A DNA stretch of 64,000 nt, taken from an uncultured Bacilli bacterium. GTDB lineage: Bacteria > Bacillota_I > Bacilli_A > RF39 > UBA660. A program made the translations under genes and the position numbers. A model generated the notes under the pieces. It ran no database searches. It was not told the origin of the DNA and saw only the letters and a list, made by a program, of their open reading frames with translations. Where the stretch lies: contig CAKPBJ010000002.1 in NCBI GenBank assembly GCA_934140575.1, positions 60,707-124,706 on the forward strand, read 5' to 3'. Within the stretch, counting starts at the first letter, position 1. Each line of letters starts with the position of its first letter. Positions 46,146 through 55,695 of this stretch are shown here, in pieces.

Positions 46146-46901
46146 TTAATTATTTTTGTCATCTTTTTTTAGTGTTTCCGTTGTAATATATGCCGTTATA
46201 GGTATAACTATAATACAGCCTACTGCACTAAATAATATTTTAATCATTTCTGAAACAAACGTCTTTGCATTTACAATTTCTAAAAATGAATAATTTCCTT
46301 TATAAAACCAAATCAATAATGTCATGAATTCACCTAAAAAAGCAAACATTAAGGTGTTATTCGTCGTACATAATATATCTTTCCCTATATTCATTCCTGA
46401 TAAAAATAAATCTTTTTTTGATAAATTTTTATTATTATCATACACTTCATATAAGGCAGATGAAATTGCTATTGAAGAATCAACAGTTGCTCCAATTAAA
46501 CTAATTAATATCATAGAAATTGCAATGTTAGTAAAATCTATTCTTACATCATAAGAAAACATATTTATCTCTTCATACGATTCATATCCAAAACCAGCAA
46601 TTCTTGATATTTTCGTTACAAAAAATATGAGAAAAGATAATATGATTAGAACGATAATAACTGATTTCAAACTAGATTCTGTTTTTATGTTTCTTTCGTT
46701 TACATAATATAGTATTATATAGCTTATTATAAAACAGCCTATTAAAGAACAAATTATAGGGTTTAATCCAAAAGCAATTAAATAAAAAATAATCATTAAA
46801 ATAATAAAATTAAATAATATAGATAAAAATAGTTTTATTCCTCTTTTTATATCAATATAAATCATTAATAAGAATAATAAAATAATTAAAATTATATTCA
46901 T
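46146..46901 (-). CDS. YibE/F family membrane protein (short)
   Basis: 251 residues and about seven membrane helices, starting MNIILIILLFLLMIYIDIKRG. The core SMILISLIGATVDSSIAISSALYEV, followed by GMNIGKDILCTTNNTLMFAF, is the YibE/F pattern (GA-x-x-D-x-x-x-x-I-x-x-x, GKD-I-x-x-x-x-N-T-x-x-x). The second YibE/F gene precedes it and overlaps by four bases. In lactobacilli such proteins occur in adjacent pairs; their transport substrate is not known. Its place as cargo of the ftsW element is notable. Confidence 0.82.
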   Translation of the reverse strand: MNIILIILLFLLMIYIDIKRGIKLFLSILFNFIILMIIFYLIAFGLNPIICSLIGCFIISYIILYYVNERNIKTESSLKSVIIVLIILSFLIFFVTKISRIAGFGYESYEEINMFSYDVRIDFTNIAISMILISLIGATVDSSIAISSALYEVYDNNKNLSKKDLFLSGMNIGKDILCTTNNTLMFAFLGEFMTLLIWFYKGNYSFLEIVNAKTFVSEMIKILFSAVGCIIVIPITAYITTETLKKDDKNN

Positions 46902-47959
46902 TTTGCACCTCTTTTCATCAATTTAATTGATGTATGTGCTGATACTGGAATAGTTAAAACAATACCAATACTACCAATTAAGAATCTAGTTAATTCTAAT
47001 GTAAAATTAGTTGAAATATAATTATACATTGAAAATCCATTACGTAATGCTAACACAAAAATTGGAAGTCCTGAACATAAATAAGTAAAAAATAAAACAT
47101 TACTCATCGTACTCATTATATCTTTTCCTATTTCTCTAGCAGATTTTTTCAGATTTTTAACAGATATATTATTGTCTTTTTGAATAAGTTCCGATATAGA
47201 AGATGAAATTGTAATCGCCACATCCATGATTGCTCCTGTAGATCCAATTAATAATTCCGGCAAAATAATATCTTCAATAGGAACAGTTAGAAATGATAAT
47301 TCATTAAAGTTTATCCCCTTATATCCTGTAAAATTTACAATAATCACAATTATTATGAGCATTACTAATGTTGATATAATTACAGAAACGATTGCCGATA
47401 ATGTTTTCATGTTAAATCCACTTGCTAATATCAAAGAAATAATAGAAAAAATAATCATTTCTATTACACATAAAAATAATAAATTAATACCTTTAAAATA
47501 TAAAAATAAACCAATATAAAAAATCACTAAATTCAAAATAACACTTAATATAGATAACAATCCTTTATAAGAACCAACTATATAAAGTAAATTTAAAAAT
47601 GCGACAATCATTAAAGTTAGATAGAAATCTCTTTTTAATTCAATACCGCCTGCATCTAATATTATTTTGTCATTAACTTTATACTTATCTGTAACAACAG
47701 ATGAATAAGCTTCATCGTATGAGATGGTTTTTTCCTTTCCTTTATGCTTACCATTGGTTATTAATCCAGTTATCTTTCTTGTATAGTATTTTTCTTCTAA
47801 TCCTAATGAATTTTGAGATGTATCTTCACTAATCGTATCAATTTTTGTTATTTTAATAATTTGCTTAGAATATAAGAAATCATCATTATAAACAAAAATC
47901 AAAGAAATGATAGATACTATAAATATAACAATAAAAATTATTCTTTTTGCATTAAACAT
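46898..47959 (-). CDS. YibE/F family membrane protein (long, with outer domain)
   Basis: About 353 residues from ATG 47959 (GGATG ahead; the upstream ATG lies inside a likely TATAAT). A first helix (RIIFIVIFIVSIISLIFVY) is followed by an outer domain of ~85 residues (KIDTISEDTSQNS ... GKHKGKEKTISYDEA) with an OB-like feel, typical of YibE/F, and then seven or eight helices with LLIGSTGAIMDVAITISSSISEL and REIGKDIMSTMSNVLFFTYL. It should assemble with the short partner. It is the first gene of the element as transcribed; 47960-48245 is otherwise without genes. Confidence 0.85.
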   Translation of the reverse strand: MFNAKRIIFIVIFIVSIISLIFVYNDDFLYSKQIIKITKIDTISEDTSQNSLGLEEKYYTRKITGLITNGKHKGKEKTISYDEAYSSVVTDKYKVNDKIILDAGGIELKRDFYLTLMIVAFLNLLYIVGSYKGLLSILSVILNLVIFYIGLFLYFKGINLLFLCVIEMIIFSIISLILASGFNMKTLSAIVSVIISTLVMLIIIVIIVNFTGYKGINFNELSFLTVPIEDIILPELLIGSTGAIMDVAITISSSISELIQKDNNISVKNLKKSAREIGKDIMSTMSNVLFFTYLCSGLPIFVLALRNGFSMYNYISTNFTLELTRFLIGSIGIVLTIPVSAHTSIKLMKRGAK

Positions 47960-48245
47960 CTTATCACATCCAACAAACATTATATCACAATTATTAAATC
48001 TTAATATTTAATTAAATGAATATTCACGTTTTATAAATTATAATAATTACACATTTTTACATCTAAATAGCATAGAACTCTAAAATTCTATTTTGAACGT
48101 TGTAATGAGCAGACAACCCTCAAAAAAAGTTGCAATTTTTTTGAATTTTTTGCTTTTTTCATATATTTTTAATTTTTTTCTAAATAATAATAAATTATCA
48201 AATTCGTTTTTTTTCCTTATTATAAGGGCTAAAAATTGTCTGTAG

Positions 48246-49268
48246 TTATAGGATACCACGAAGTACAACCCCCGTAACCGGAATAAGTCCCACAACAACA
48301 CATAAATTAAGTACTGCCTGAAATAGCAATTGAAAAAGTATTCCAAAAGTTAAATATTTAGAAAATAAATCATGACAATTTAAAGCAATCTTTACTCCTC
48401 TATAAAATAGCACACCAAATAGTAAAACAACTATCAAACATCCAACCACTCCAAACTCTTCACAAATAATTGAAAATATAAAATCTGTTTGTGGTTCCGG
48501 TAGATAAAAATGCTTTTGAATAGAATTTAAAAATCCTGTTCCAAGAACTCCCCCAGGACCAATTGCATATAAACTCTGAATCATCTGAAACCCACTACCA
48601 AGTTCATCCTTCCAAGGGTCAATAAACGCAGTAATTCTACTCATTCTATAAGGAGCAATTACAATAAGTCCAATTACACCAAGAAGTCCAATAACTCCAC
48701 CAGCCATAAAAAATTTCATCGAAACACCAGCTATAAACAAAATAGAAATAATAGACATAAAAATAATTACTCCAGTACCAAGATCTGGCTGCAACATAAT
48801 AAGTCCAAAGCAAATACAAGTAACACCAAGAATTGGAAATAAACCTTTAAAATAACTATCAATAAAATCATTACTTCTACTCAAATATTTACTAGTAAAA
48901 ATTATTAAACTAATTTTAGCAGCCTCACTAGGTTGAATACCAAGAGAACCAATACCAAACCAACTACGACTACCATTCCTAACACTACCAATTCCAGGAA
49001 TCAAAACAAGAATAAGTAAAATGAAACTTCCAAATAATAATACATTAGCATACTTATAATAAATTGAAACATCTATCTTAGAAACAATAATCATAAGAAA
49101 AAAACCAATAATAAAAAAAATAAACTGATATTTTAAATAATGAAAAGAATCATTAAATTTATAATCTGCCCATATAGATGAAGAAGAATAAACCATCATT
49201 AGACCAAACGCACATAAAAGAAAAACACAAAATAATAACAATCTATCTAACCTCTTACCATTCATCAT
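48246..49268 (-). pseudogene. ftsW: ftsW/spoVE-like lipid II polymerase, interrupted near its 3' end
   Basis: The SEDS-family protein runs to GLIPVTGV, then ends VLRGIL and a stop from the inserted element. Seen motifs are GSRSWFGIGSLGIQPSEAAKISLI, MLQPDLGTG, RMSRITAFIDPW and YLPEPQTDFIFSIICEEFG, so nine of ten helices are present. The conserved Asp region and the extracellular loop are intact, but the last helix with SYGGSS is lost. FtsW polymerises lipid II with a class B PBP in the divisome. The truncated form is probably inactive or weak. The gene start has AGGTGAT (ATG 49268, or 49265 by spacing). Whether it is FtsW or SpoVE cannot be told. Confidence 0.93.
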
Positions 49269-49352
49269 ATCACCTATTAAAGTATATTAAATAAATATAA
49301 AATAATTCTAATTGTATTTATAAAAAATATATAAAATCAATTATATATTTTC

Positions 49353-49371
49353 AGATATAACATATAGTTAT
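49353..49371. repeat. Inverted repeat ATATAAC-N5-GTTATAT in the ftsW / sigma-like divergent region
   Basis: A 7-base inverted repeat with five-base spacer between two divergent starts. It could be an operator of either gene. Confidence 0.35.
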
Positions 49372-49431
49372 ATTTGATATTCGATATATGTATTTTTCTA
49401 AATCAATAAATTTTGATATACTTAGTCCATA

Positions 49432-49468
49432 AATTTGTTAATACTGCCTTATATAAGATTAACAAATT
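49432..49468 (+). promoter_or_regulatory. Leader hairpin or operator before the sigma-like gene
   Basis: AATTTGTTAAT (49432-49442) and ATTAACAAATT (49458-49468) are perfect 11-base inverted repeats, 15 bases apart, ending just before the AAGGGGG ribosome site of the next gene. No T tract follows. It may bind a protein dimer or hold back translation. Confidence 0.55.
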
Positions 49469-49486
49469 AAAAGGGGGAAATAAAAA

Positions 49487-50455
49487 ATGAATAATGATAA
49501 AATATTAGAAAGTTGGAACTTACAATTCCAAGACCAAAAAAGATTAAATTATAAACAAACTAAAGAATTAATAAACCTTGCAAATGAAACAGAAGATGAA
49601 AAATTAAAAAAAGAATATTTTAATCAAGCAATATTAGGTACACAATATGTTATATATAACTTTTTAAAAACTACAAAAATACATTGTTTTTCAAGTACAG
49701 AAACACCAACAGAAGATATAATCGCAACTGTATATGAAACATGGATAGAATACATAAAAAATAATGATTTAAAAGAAAATGAAACATTTTCAAAAGTAAC
49801 TTTCAGTAATAAATTCAGTAATAAAGTAATGGAAAAATTAGGTATAAGACAACAACTAAGAAAAAAAACCAGTGATAAATATTCAACTGAATTTAACAAT
49901 ATGGCTCTTCATAGATCAAATACAGAATTAACAGAATTTTTTATGACTTATTATATTGCTACTAACTCTGGTCAAGATGTAGAAGAAGCTCTAAACAAAT
50001 ATGAAACATATAAAACTCTATTACCATTTGAAAAAGATGGAACTATAACTTTCTTCAAAAAAATAACTAATTACATAGAAACAAGTACTGACTATAGAGA
50101 TATATCACCTGCAAATATAAGAAATTACATTGAAATGATAATCGCAAATACAATTTCTAATGACTCATTGGAAGATGAAATATTAATTGTTACGTATAGA
50201 TACGACGACAATGAAATATATAGAGATTTTAGTACACAAATAGATAATGCCCTAAACTCTTTAACTAATTTACAAAATGAGTTCTTAAGAAAATGTTATG
50301 GTTTTGATGAAAATGTCACATCAGTACAACAAATAGAAGAAGAATATCATTATAATAAAAATAAAAGAATGGCACTTATGTATAAAGCTCTATCTAATCT
50401 AAAAAAGAAAAATAGAGAACAATTAGAAGAATACAAAGACTTACTTTATAAATAA
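49487..50455 (+). CDS. Divergent sigma-70-like protein
   Basis: 322 residues. The N-terminal stretch LNYKQTKELINLANETEDEK followed by KEYFNQAILGTQYVIYNFLK has the helix pattern of sigma region 2. The C-terminal FLRKCYGFDENVTSVQQIEE followed by YHYNKNKRMALMYKALSNLK has the layout of region 4: L-R-x-x-Y-G-F/L, then a helix-turn-helix with I-E-E, N-K-N-K-R and A-L-x-x-L. The middle is lineage-specific. It may be an alternative sigma factor or an autoregulated DNA-binding protein. AAGGGGG precedes the start, and it has its own promoter region, leader hairpin and terminator. The identity is structural guesswork and not certain. Confidence 0.55.
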   Translation: MNNDKILESWNLQFQDQKRLNYKQTKELINLANETEDEKLKKEYFNQAILGTQYVIYNFLKTTKIHCFSSTETPTEDIIATVYETWIEYIKNNDLKENETFSKVTFSNKFSNKVMEKLGIRQQLRKKTSDKYSTEFNNMALHRSNTELTEFFMTYYIATNSGQDVEEALNKYETYKTLLPFEKDGTITFFKKITNYIETSTDYRDISPANIRNYIEMIIANTISNDSLEDEILIVTYRYDDNEIYRDFSTQIDNALNSLTNLQNEFLRKCYGFDENVTSVQQIEEEYHYNKNKRMALMYKALSNLKKKNREQLEEYKDLLYK

Positions 50456-50459
50456 CAAA

Positions 50460-50485
50460 AATACTGGTAAACAAATACCAGTATT
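50460..50485. terminator. Bidirectional terminator between sigma-like gene and aminopeptidase
   Basis: AATACTGGTA / TACCAGTATT, 10 pairs with a 6-base loop and T/A tracts on both sides. Confidence 0.85.
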
Positions 50486-50487
50486 TT

Positions 50488-51876
50488 TTATGCATCTTTT
50501 AAGAATGCTTTATAACATTTATATGCCTCATATATATCAGACTTAGAAGTTACTTCCCAAGGAGCATGCATACTAAGTACACCTACACCACAATCAATAA
50601 CATTAACATTTTTATTAGCTAAAATATAAGCAATTGTTCCGCCTCCACCAGCATCAACTTTACCCATCTCACTAATTTGAAATTTAACATCATTATCATC
50701 CATAATTTTTCTAAGTTCTCCTATAAACTCAGCATTCGCATCATTTGACCCACTCTTACCACGTGCACCTGTATATTTGCAGAATGATACTCCTTTATTA
50801 AAGAATGTCTCACATCTTTTATTAGAAACATCAGAGTATAAAGGATCATATGCCGCAGTAACATCACTTGATAACATTTTAGAATTTTTAAATACACGTC
50901 CTATTGTTGTTATACTATTCTTTCCTAATAAAGAACAAATCTCAATTATCGCATCTTCATAAAAAGATGATTCCATTCCAGTAGAACCCATACTACCAAT
51001 TTCTTCTTTATCAACTAATATACAACTAATTGTTTTGTGACATTTAGATACATCTAAAAAAGCCCTAAGAGAAGTATATGCACATACTTTATCATCTTGA
51101 CCATAAGCCATAATCATAGATCTATCAAAACCAAAATCTCTAGCAACTCCTGCCGGAACAACTTCTATTTCACTAGATAAGAAATCTTCATCTTCAATAT
51201 CATATTTTTCTTTTAAAATATTTAAAATGTTTCTCTTAACTAAATCTTCCTTATCCTTATCATCTAAATTTAATGGTTTACTACCAATTAAAATATCTAA
51301 ATTATCACCACTAATAACTTCATTAGCATCTTTTTTCATTTGTTCACGTCCAAGATGTGGAAGTAAATCAGTAATTCCAAAAACAGGATCATTACTGTCC
51401 TCACCAATATTAATAGTAATCTTGTCTCCATTCTTCTTAACAACTACACCATGTAAAGCAAGTGGTAAAGTTACCCATTGATATTTTTTTATACCACCAT
51501 AATAATGCGTATCAAAATATGCAAATTCATCACTTTCATACAAAGGATTAGATTTTAAATCTAGTCTTGGTGAATCAATATGAGCACCTAAAATATTAAT
51601 TCCACATCTTATATCTTCATCTCCAATTACAAACAAAGCAACACTCTTACCCCTATTATTAACATAAACTTTATCGTAAGGACATAATAAAATATCATTT
51701 TCAATATAATAGTCTAAATTTTTAAATCCATGTTCTTCAACTAACCTAACTATATTATTAGTAGCTTCTCTCTCAGTTTTACTATTACTAATAAATTCTT
51801 TATAATCATTACTAATATTTTCTAATTCATCTAATTCTTGATCATTATAAAACATCCAAGTATTTTTCTTCTTCAT
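50488..51876 (-). CDS. M18 family aminopeptidase
   Basis: 462 residues, complete. NILGAHIDSPRLDLKSNPLYE has the first zinc His and Asp, with AYFDTHYYGGIKKYQW following; VDKEEIGSMGSTGMESSF holds the catalytic Glu pair; SSDVTAAYDPLYSDV and the late DCGVGVLSMHAPWEVTSK contribute the remaining Asp and His ligands. M18 enzymes are dodecameric di-zinc aminopeptidases that prefer acidic or neutral N-terminal residues. It lies downstream of mraY but separated by the mraY terminator, so it may have its own promoter. It acts in the cytoplasm. Confidence 0.96.
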   Translation of the reverse strand: MKKKNTWMFYNDQELDELENISNDYKEFISNSKTEREATNNIVRLVEEHGFKNLDYYIENDILLCPYDKVYVNNRGKSVALFVIGDEDIRCGINILGAHIDSPRLDLKSNPLYESDEFAYFDTHYYGGIKKYQWVTLPLALHGVVVKKNGDKITINIGEDSNDPVFGITDLLPHLGREQMKKDANEVISGDNLDILIGSKPLNLDDKDKEDLVKRNILNILKEKYDIEDEDFLSSEIEVVPAGVARDFGFDRSMIMAYGQDDKVCAYTSLRAFLDVSKCHKTISCILVDKEEIGSMGSTGMESSFYEDAIIEICSLLGKNSITTIGRVFKNSKMLSSDVTAAYDPLYSDVSNKRCETFFNKGVSFCKYTGARGKSGSNDANAEFIGELRKIMDDNDVKFQISEMGKVDAGGGGTIAYILANKNVNVIDCGVGVLSMHAPWEVTSKSDIYEAYKCYKAFLKDA

Positions 51877-51923
51877 AATATTTCTAGCCTCCTATATTTA
51901 GTATACCAAAAATCAAAAGAAAA

Positions 51924-51943
51924 AAACATCATAAATGATGTTT
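51924..51943 (-). terminator. Terminator at the mraY stop
   Basis: AAACATCA-TTTA-TGATGTTT followed by TTTTTTCTTTTG on the minus strand; the stem begins at the stop codon. Confidence 0.8.
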
Positions 51944-52922
51944 AAACCCAAACTCCAAAAATTATTCCAGCCATAGCAAGTACTAAACCGCATACCCAAA
52001 ATAACTTAACAATATCCGTCTCACTCCATCCTAATTTTTCAAAATGATGATGAAGTGGCGTCATTAAAAATAATTTTCTTTTAAAAACAACAACCCAAAA
52101 TGTTTGAAGTATAACAGATAATGTTTCAATAACAAATATAGATGCAACTACAAGTAAAGTTAATTCTCTATGTGTAAGAATAGCAATTGCTCCCATTACA
52201 GCACCTAATGCAAGAGAACCAGTATCTCCCATAAAAATCTTAGCCGGATGAGTATTATAAACTAAAAATCCCATTAAACTACCAACTAAAATTAAACTAA
52301 ATATTCCAATATCTTCAAAACCTACTGATAAAGAAATTAATGCAAAAGCAATAAAAGCAATTGCAGATAATCCTCCAGCAAGTCCATCAAGTCCATCGGT
52401 TAAGTTTACAGCATTACTAGCCCCAACTAATACAAAAAGAATAGCTAAACCATATAACCAACCCATTTCAATATCTATATTAAGTGTTCCAACAACCCAA
52501 GCAGTTTGTCCACCACTTCTCATATAAATATAGAAAAAACCAATAGCAATCAAAACTTGCATAAACAATTTCTGACATACAGTAAGTCCTTCGTTATTTC
52601 CTTTCTTTATTGATAAAAAGTCATCCAAGAAACCAATAAATGTATATCCAATAAATACAAGTAAAACTATTCCTAAATTAGAACTATAATCAATCTTACC
52701 AGTAATAATCAACCCAATAGTTGCAAGCAACGTAGGTATAATAAAGATAAGTCCTCCCATAGTTGGAGTACCCTCTTTTTTTCTATGAGCCTCTCCCACA
52801 AATATAGATATTTTTTGTCCAACACGCATCTTCTTCAATAACGGAACCATTATCAAACCTAATACAGCAGATGACAAAAAACCAATCATAATGGCAAAAA
52901 TTGCCTTGGTTAATAATAGCAT
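51942..52922 (-). CDS. mraY: Phospho-N-acetylmuramoyl-pentapeptide transferase
   Basis: About 326 residues from ATG 52922, which has GGAGGAG seven bases ahead. Ten membrane segments are likely. Signatures: EAHRKKEGTPTMGGLIFIIP near the start, GFLDDFLSIKKGNNEGL with the DD pair, NAVNLTDGLDGLAGGLS, KIFMGDTGSLALGAVMG and MTPLHHHFEKLGWSE. MraY links UDP-MurNAc-pentapeptide to undecaprenyl phosphate, making lipid I. It is intact, in contrast to its neighbours ftsW and PBP. The 561-residue coiled-coil gene lies upstream. Confidence 0.97.
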   Translation of the reverse strand: MLLLTKAIFAIMIGFLSSAVLGLIMVPLLKKMRVGQKISIFVGEAHRKKEGTPTMGGLIFIIPTLLATIGLIITGKIDYSSNLGIVLLVFIGYTFIGFLDDFLSIKKGNNEGLTVCQKLFMQVLIAIGFFYIYMRSGGQTAWVVGTLNIDIEMGWLYGLAILFVLVGASNAVNLTDGLDGLAGGLSAIAFIAFALISLSVGFEDIGIFSLILVGSLMGFLVYNTHPAKIFMGDTGSLALGAVMGAIAILTHRELTLLVVASIFVIETLSVILQTFWVVVFKRKLFLMTPLHHHFEKLGWSETDIVKLFWVCGLVLAMAGIIFGVWV

Positions 52923-52999
52923 GTTGTCTCCTCCATTCCTAAACATTATATCATAAATACCATTTTTTTATTCCAAATATGACAAAATTAGCTCTAACT

Positions 53000-54685
53000 T
53001 TACATCGGATACTCTCCCCTAGTTAAAATTTTAGCATTATTTTGTTCTAATATCTTTTCTTGCTTTTCTTTAAGCTTTTTCATTTCATACTCTTTTTCTA
53101 ATACTTCACTCTTAATTTTATATAAATTACTTAAAACCTCAGATATTTCAGGAATACTATTAATGTAATCTTTAAAATCATTATTAATTTCAACTATCAT
53201 TTTATCAATCTGAGAACTAGTACTCTTTAATAATCTAGAAGCATCAACAATAGAATCGATATTACGCTCAATATCATCACTATAATCCCTAACCTTAACT
53301 ACCTTATACTTTTTACTAACAATCTTAGGTTTCATAATATTTTTCATAAATAATAAATATAAAGCAGTATTAGCAGCAAAACTCTTAGCAACTCTAGGGC
53401 CAGGTAAAAATAACTGTAAACTAAGAATTTTCATAAGTCTTCTACTTTGTGCATTCATTGCAGCAAATTCAAATCTAACTTTTTCACTTACACTAGTTGC
53501 TTCCTTAACTTTTTCTTGAACTTCATAAAGTAATCTATCTTGTTCATATTGAAACTTTAATAACTCATTATTAATCCTTTCAACACTATAATATTTATTT
53601 TTAAATTCCTCAAATTTCTTATTAACATCTTCAATATGCTGTTTCTTATCATTTACCTTTAAAGATAAATCATCTTTTTTAGAATCAAGTTCATTTATTT
53701 TAGATGCAATTTCAATATATAAAGGAGAATCTTTAATAGTAGAAATAGCCTTGCCTTCACTAAATTCCCCTAAATAATCTTCAATCAAATAATAAATATA
53801 ATTATCATCATACTTCTCAATTCCATCTATTTTTATTCTATTCTTTAATTCATCGATTTTATCAATAACATCAGATAATCTTTCTAAAATAATATCAGCA
53901 TCCTGATTATTAGAAATTTTTTCACTATCATCAACTAAAACTGAATATTCATAAATTAATTGTCTTAAATCATATCTAATATCTTTAAGTTCCTTCTCAT
54001 ATTCAGAAATCAACTTATGAGACTTTAATTTCTCTAAAGTATCTCTTATATAATCAGGTAATTTATCACTATCAAGTTCTAAATCATAATCACTATAATC
54101 AATTATTTTGGGAGTAGAATAATCATTTCTAACTTCAGGACTAGATATATATTCATTTCCATTAAATATAACCTTAGTAGGTGTATCAGTCAAATTAGTT
54201 TGATCAGTATGCCTTACACCTTCATTCACATTACCTTCATATATAAACTTTTTTTCTTCAGAATGACCAGGAAAAAGTAAATCTTCAATTATTGATTTCT
54301 TACCATCCGAATCGCTAACTGGAACACTAACTATAACTTTTCCACCATCACTTGTTTTAACAACTTTAGTAGTAACTTTTCCTCTTACATAATCTTCACT
54401 ATCTTTTATAAAAGGATTAACATAGCCATCACTTTTCTCACGAATATCAGTTAAACTATCACCTTTTTTAGCCGTATCATAAATAGTTTTTAAAGTTCCA
54501 CCAACAATTACAATAGGTAACGTTTTAACAAGAGTTAATACTTGTTGCTTTTTTACCTTTTTTTCTAACTCTTTTACTTCACGTTCAATTAAAGCTTTTT
54601 CTTTTTTCTTTTTTTGCTCATTTTGTATTTTTAAAGACCTTCGTCTATCATTATATCCGCCTTTTTCCCCAATTGTTTCATTCAT
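53000..54685 (-). CDS. Coiled-coil protein of unknown function in the dcw region
   Basis: 561 residues. The N-terminus is strongly basic (NDRRRSLKIQNEQKKKKEKA) with a coiled coil (EREVKELEKKVKK) and a hydrophobic stretch (VLTLVKTLPIVIVGGTLKTI). The middle is rich in acidic and long helical parts (DELKNRIKIDGIEKYDDNYI, SKINELDSKKDDLSLKVNDKK), and a second hydrophobic zone comes late (LFLPGPRVAKSFAANTALYLLFMKNIMK). It ends in another coiled coil (EKEYEMKKLKEKQEKILEQ). It stands between the class B PBP and mraY on the same strand, so a divisome or wall-synthesis role is likely but unproved. The start has GGTGAT. Confidence 0.65.
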   Translation of the reverse strand: MNETIGEKGGYNDRRRSLKIQNEQKKKKEKALIEREVKELEKKVKKQQVLTLVKTLPIVIVGGTLKTIYDTAKKGDSLTDIREKSDGYVNPFIKDSEDYVRGKVTTKVVKTSDGGKVIVSVPVSDSDGKKSIIEDLLFPGHSEEKKFIYEGNVNEGVRHTDQTNLTDTPTKVIFNGNEYISSPEVRNDYSTPKIIDYSDYDLELDSDKLPDYIRDTLEKLKSHKLISEYEKELKDIRYDLRQLIYEYSVLVDDSEKISNNQDADIILERLSDVIDKIDELKNRIKIDGIEKYDDNYIYYLIEDYLGEFSEGKAISTIKDSPLYIEIASKINELDSKKDDLSLKVNDKKQHIEDVNKKFEEFKNKYYSVERINNELLKFQYEQDRLLYEVQEKVKEATSVSEKVRFEFAAMNAQSRRLMKILSLQLFLPGPRVAKSFAANTALYLLFMKNIMKPKIVSKKYKVVKVRDYSDDIERNIDSIVDASRLLKSTSSQIDKMIVEINNDFKDYINSIPEISEVLSNLYKIKSEVLEKEYEMKKLKEKQEKILEQNNAKILTRGEYPM

Positions 54686-54731
54686 AGTATCACCAATCTA
54701 ATTCTACCATAAAATGAGATAATACTACATC

Positions 54732-55589
54732 TTATTTAACTAAAATTCTAATTTTGCTTCCCTTTTCTATTTTTTTACCTGCTTTTATACTTTGATAAGT
54801 AACAATATTTCCATCACCCTGAACAACCACATCAAAGTCACTTAAAATTTTCTTTGCTTCATCCAAACTTTTTCCCACAACATTTGAAACCACAGAATAA
54901 CCTTTATCAGTCCACTCCAATTCCTTTTCCAGTTCCCCATCCTGTTTTTTTATCTCTAACGCATCAATTATATCTAATAGAATTCTTCTAGCAATAGGTG
55001 TAGTTGTATAACTAGAAAGCATTGCAGTATTTTTAGGATTATCAATTGCAAGATATAAAACTGCTTGAGGATTATTTGCAGGAACAACACTCATAAAAGA
55101 CATAATATAATTATTAACTAAATAACTACCATTTTCACTTTTTTGAGCAGTTCCAGTTTTCCCACCAATTCTATAACCTTCAATATATGCACTCTTACCA
55201 CCACCATATGCAACAACACTCTCAAGAGCAAGCCTCATAATCTCACTTGTTCTCTTACTAAGAACCTTCCTAACTTTAGACTTACTATACTCAACAACAT
55301 TATTACCTGCATTATCACTTATTCCCTTCACTATATAAGGCTTATATAATACTCCCCCATTAACAACCGCCGAAACAGCCATTACTTGTTGTATAGGAGT
55401 CACACTTATCCCTTGACCAAAAGCAGAAGTAGCAAGTTCAACATTACCAACTCTATCAAGTGGAAACAATATTCCAGTTGCTTCACCAGCTAAATCAATA
55501 CCAGTCTTTTTACCAAAACCAAATTTATCAATATAAGAAAATAGTCTATCCTTCCCAAGAAGTTGCCCCAATTTCACAAATCCTGGATT
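54732..55589 (-). pseudogene. Class B PBP (FtsI/SpoVD-like), C-terminal part cut off by an element
   Basis: The fragment of 285 codons begins N-PGFVKLGQLLGKDRLFSYI, runs through FGFGKKTGIDLAGEATG, VELATSAFGQGISVTPIQQV and GYRIGGKTGTAQK (the KTG motif), and ends in a PASTA domain (VSNVVGKSLDEAKKILSDFDVVVQGDG ... KGSKIRILVK). It lacks SxxK and the first two residues of SxN. A stop comes directly before the shared AAT. The preceding part of the gene lies at 63716-63895, 8.1 kb away. The enzyme crosslinks septal or rod wall with an SEDS partner. As it stands, the fragment cannot be active. Confidence 0.95.
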
Positions 55590-55639
55590 GCTTTATATCA
55601 ATACAGGAACATATAATTTATTTAAAAATAATCAAAAAA

Positions 55640-55668
55640 ACTTAGTAAAACAGAAAATTTTACTAAGT
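55640..55668 (-). terminator. Terminator of the element's surface-protein gene
   Basis: ACTTAGTAAAA / TTTTACTAAGT, a perfect 11-pair stem followed by TTTTTTTGATT on the minus strand. Confidence 0.9.
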
Positions 55669-55695
55669 AAATCTCAACAATCTAAAAATAATATA

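Larger units (their letters stand above)
43969..48269 (-). mobile_element. Serine-recombinase element of 4.3 kb inserted in ftsW
   Basis: Both edges carry GGG-N-GTT: the ftsW side reads ACGGGGGTT then GTACTTCG, and the other side AAAGGGTGTT then ACACTTCCG. The codons Gly-Val of ftsW are thus shared, as expected for site-specific recombination with a short core. Inside lie a large serine recombinase (44041-45654), a TnpW-like small gene (45714-45869) and two YibE/F membrane proteins. No relaxase, replication or conjugation gene is visible, so it could move only by excision and integration. The small plan with the recombinase near one end is like the Tn4451 group. Confidence 0.9.

Noticed and set aside
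48080..48346. An 88-codon minus-strand frame across the ftsW/element edge
   Set aside because: It lies over the end of the real ftsW frame and the AT-rich element border, with no ribosome site.
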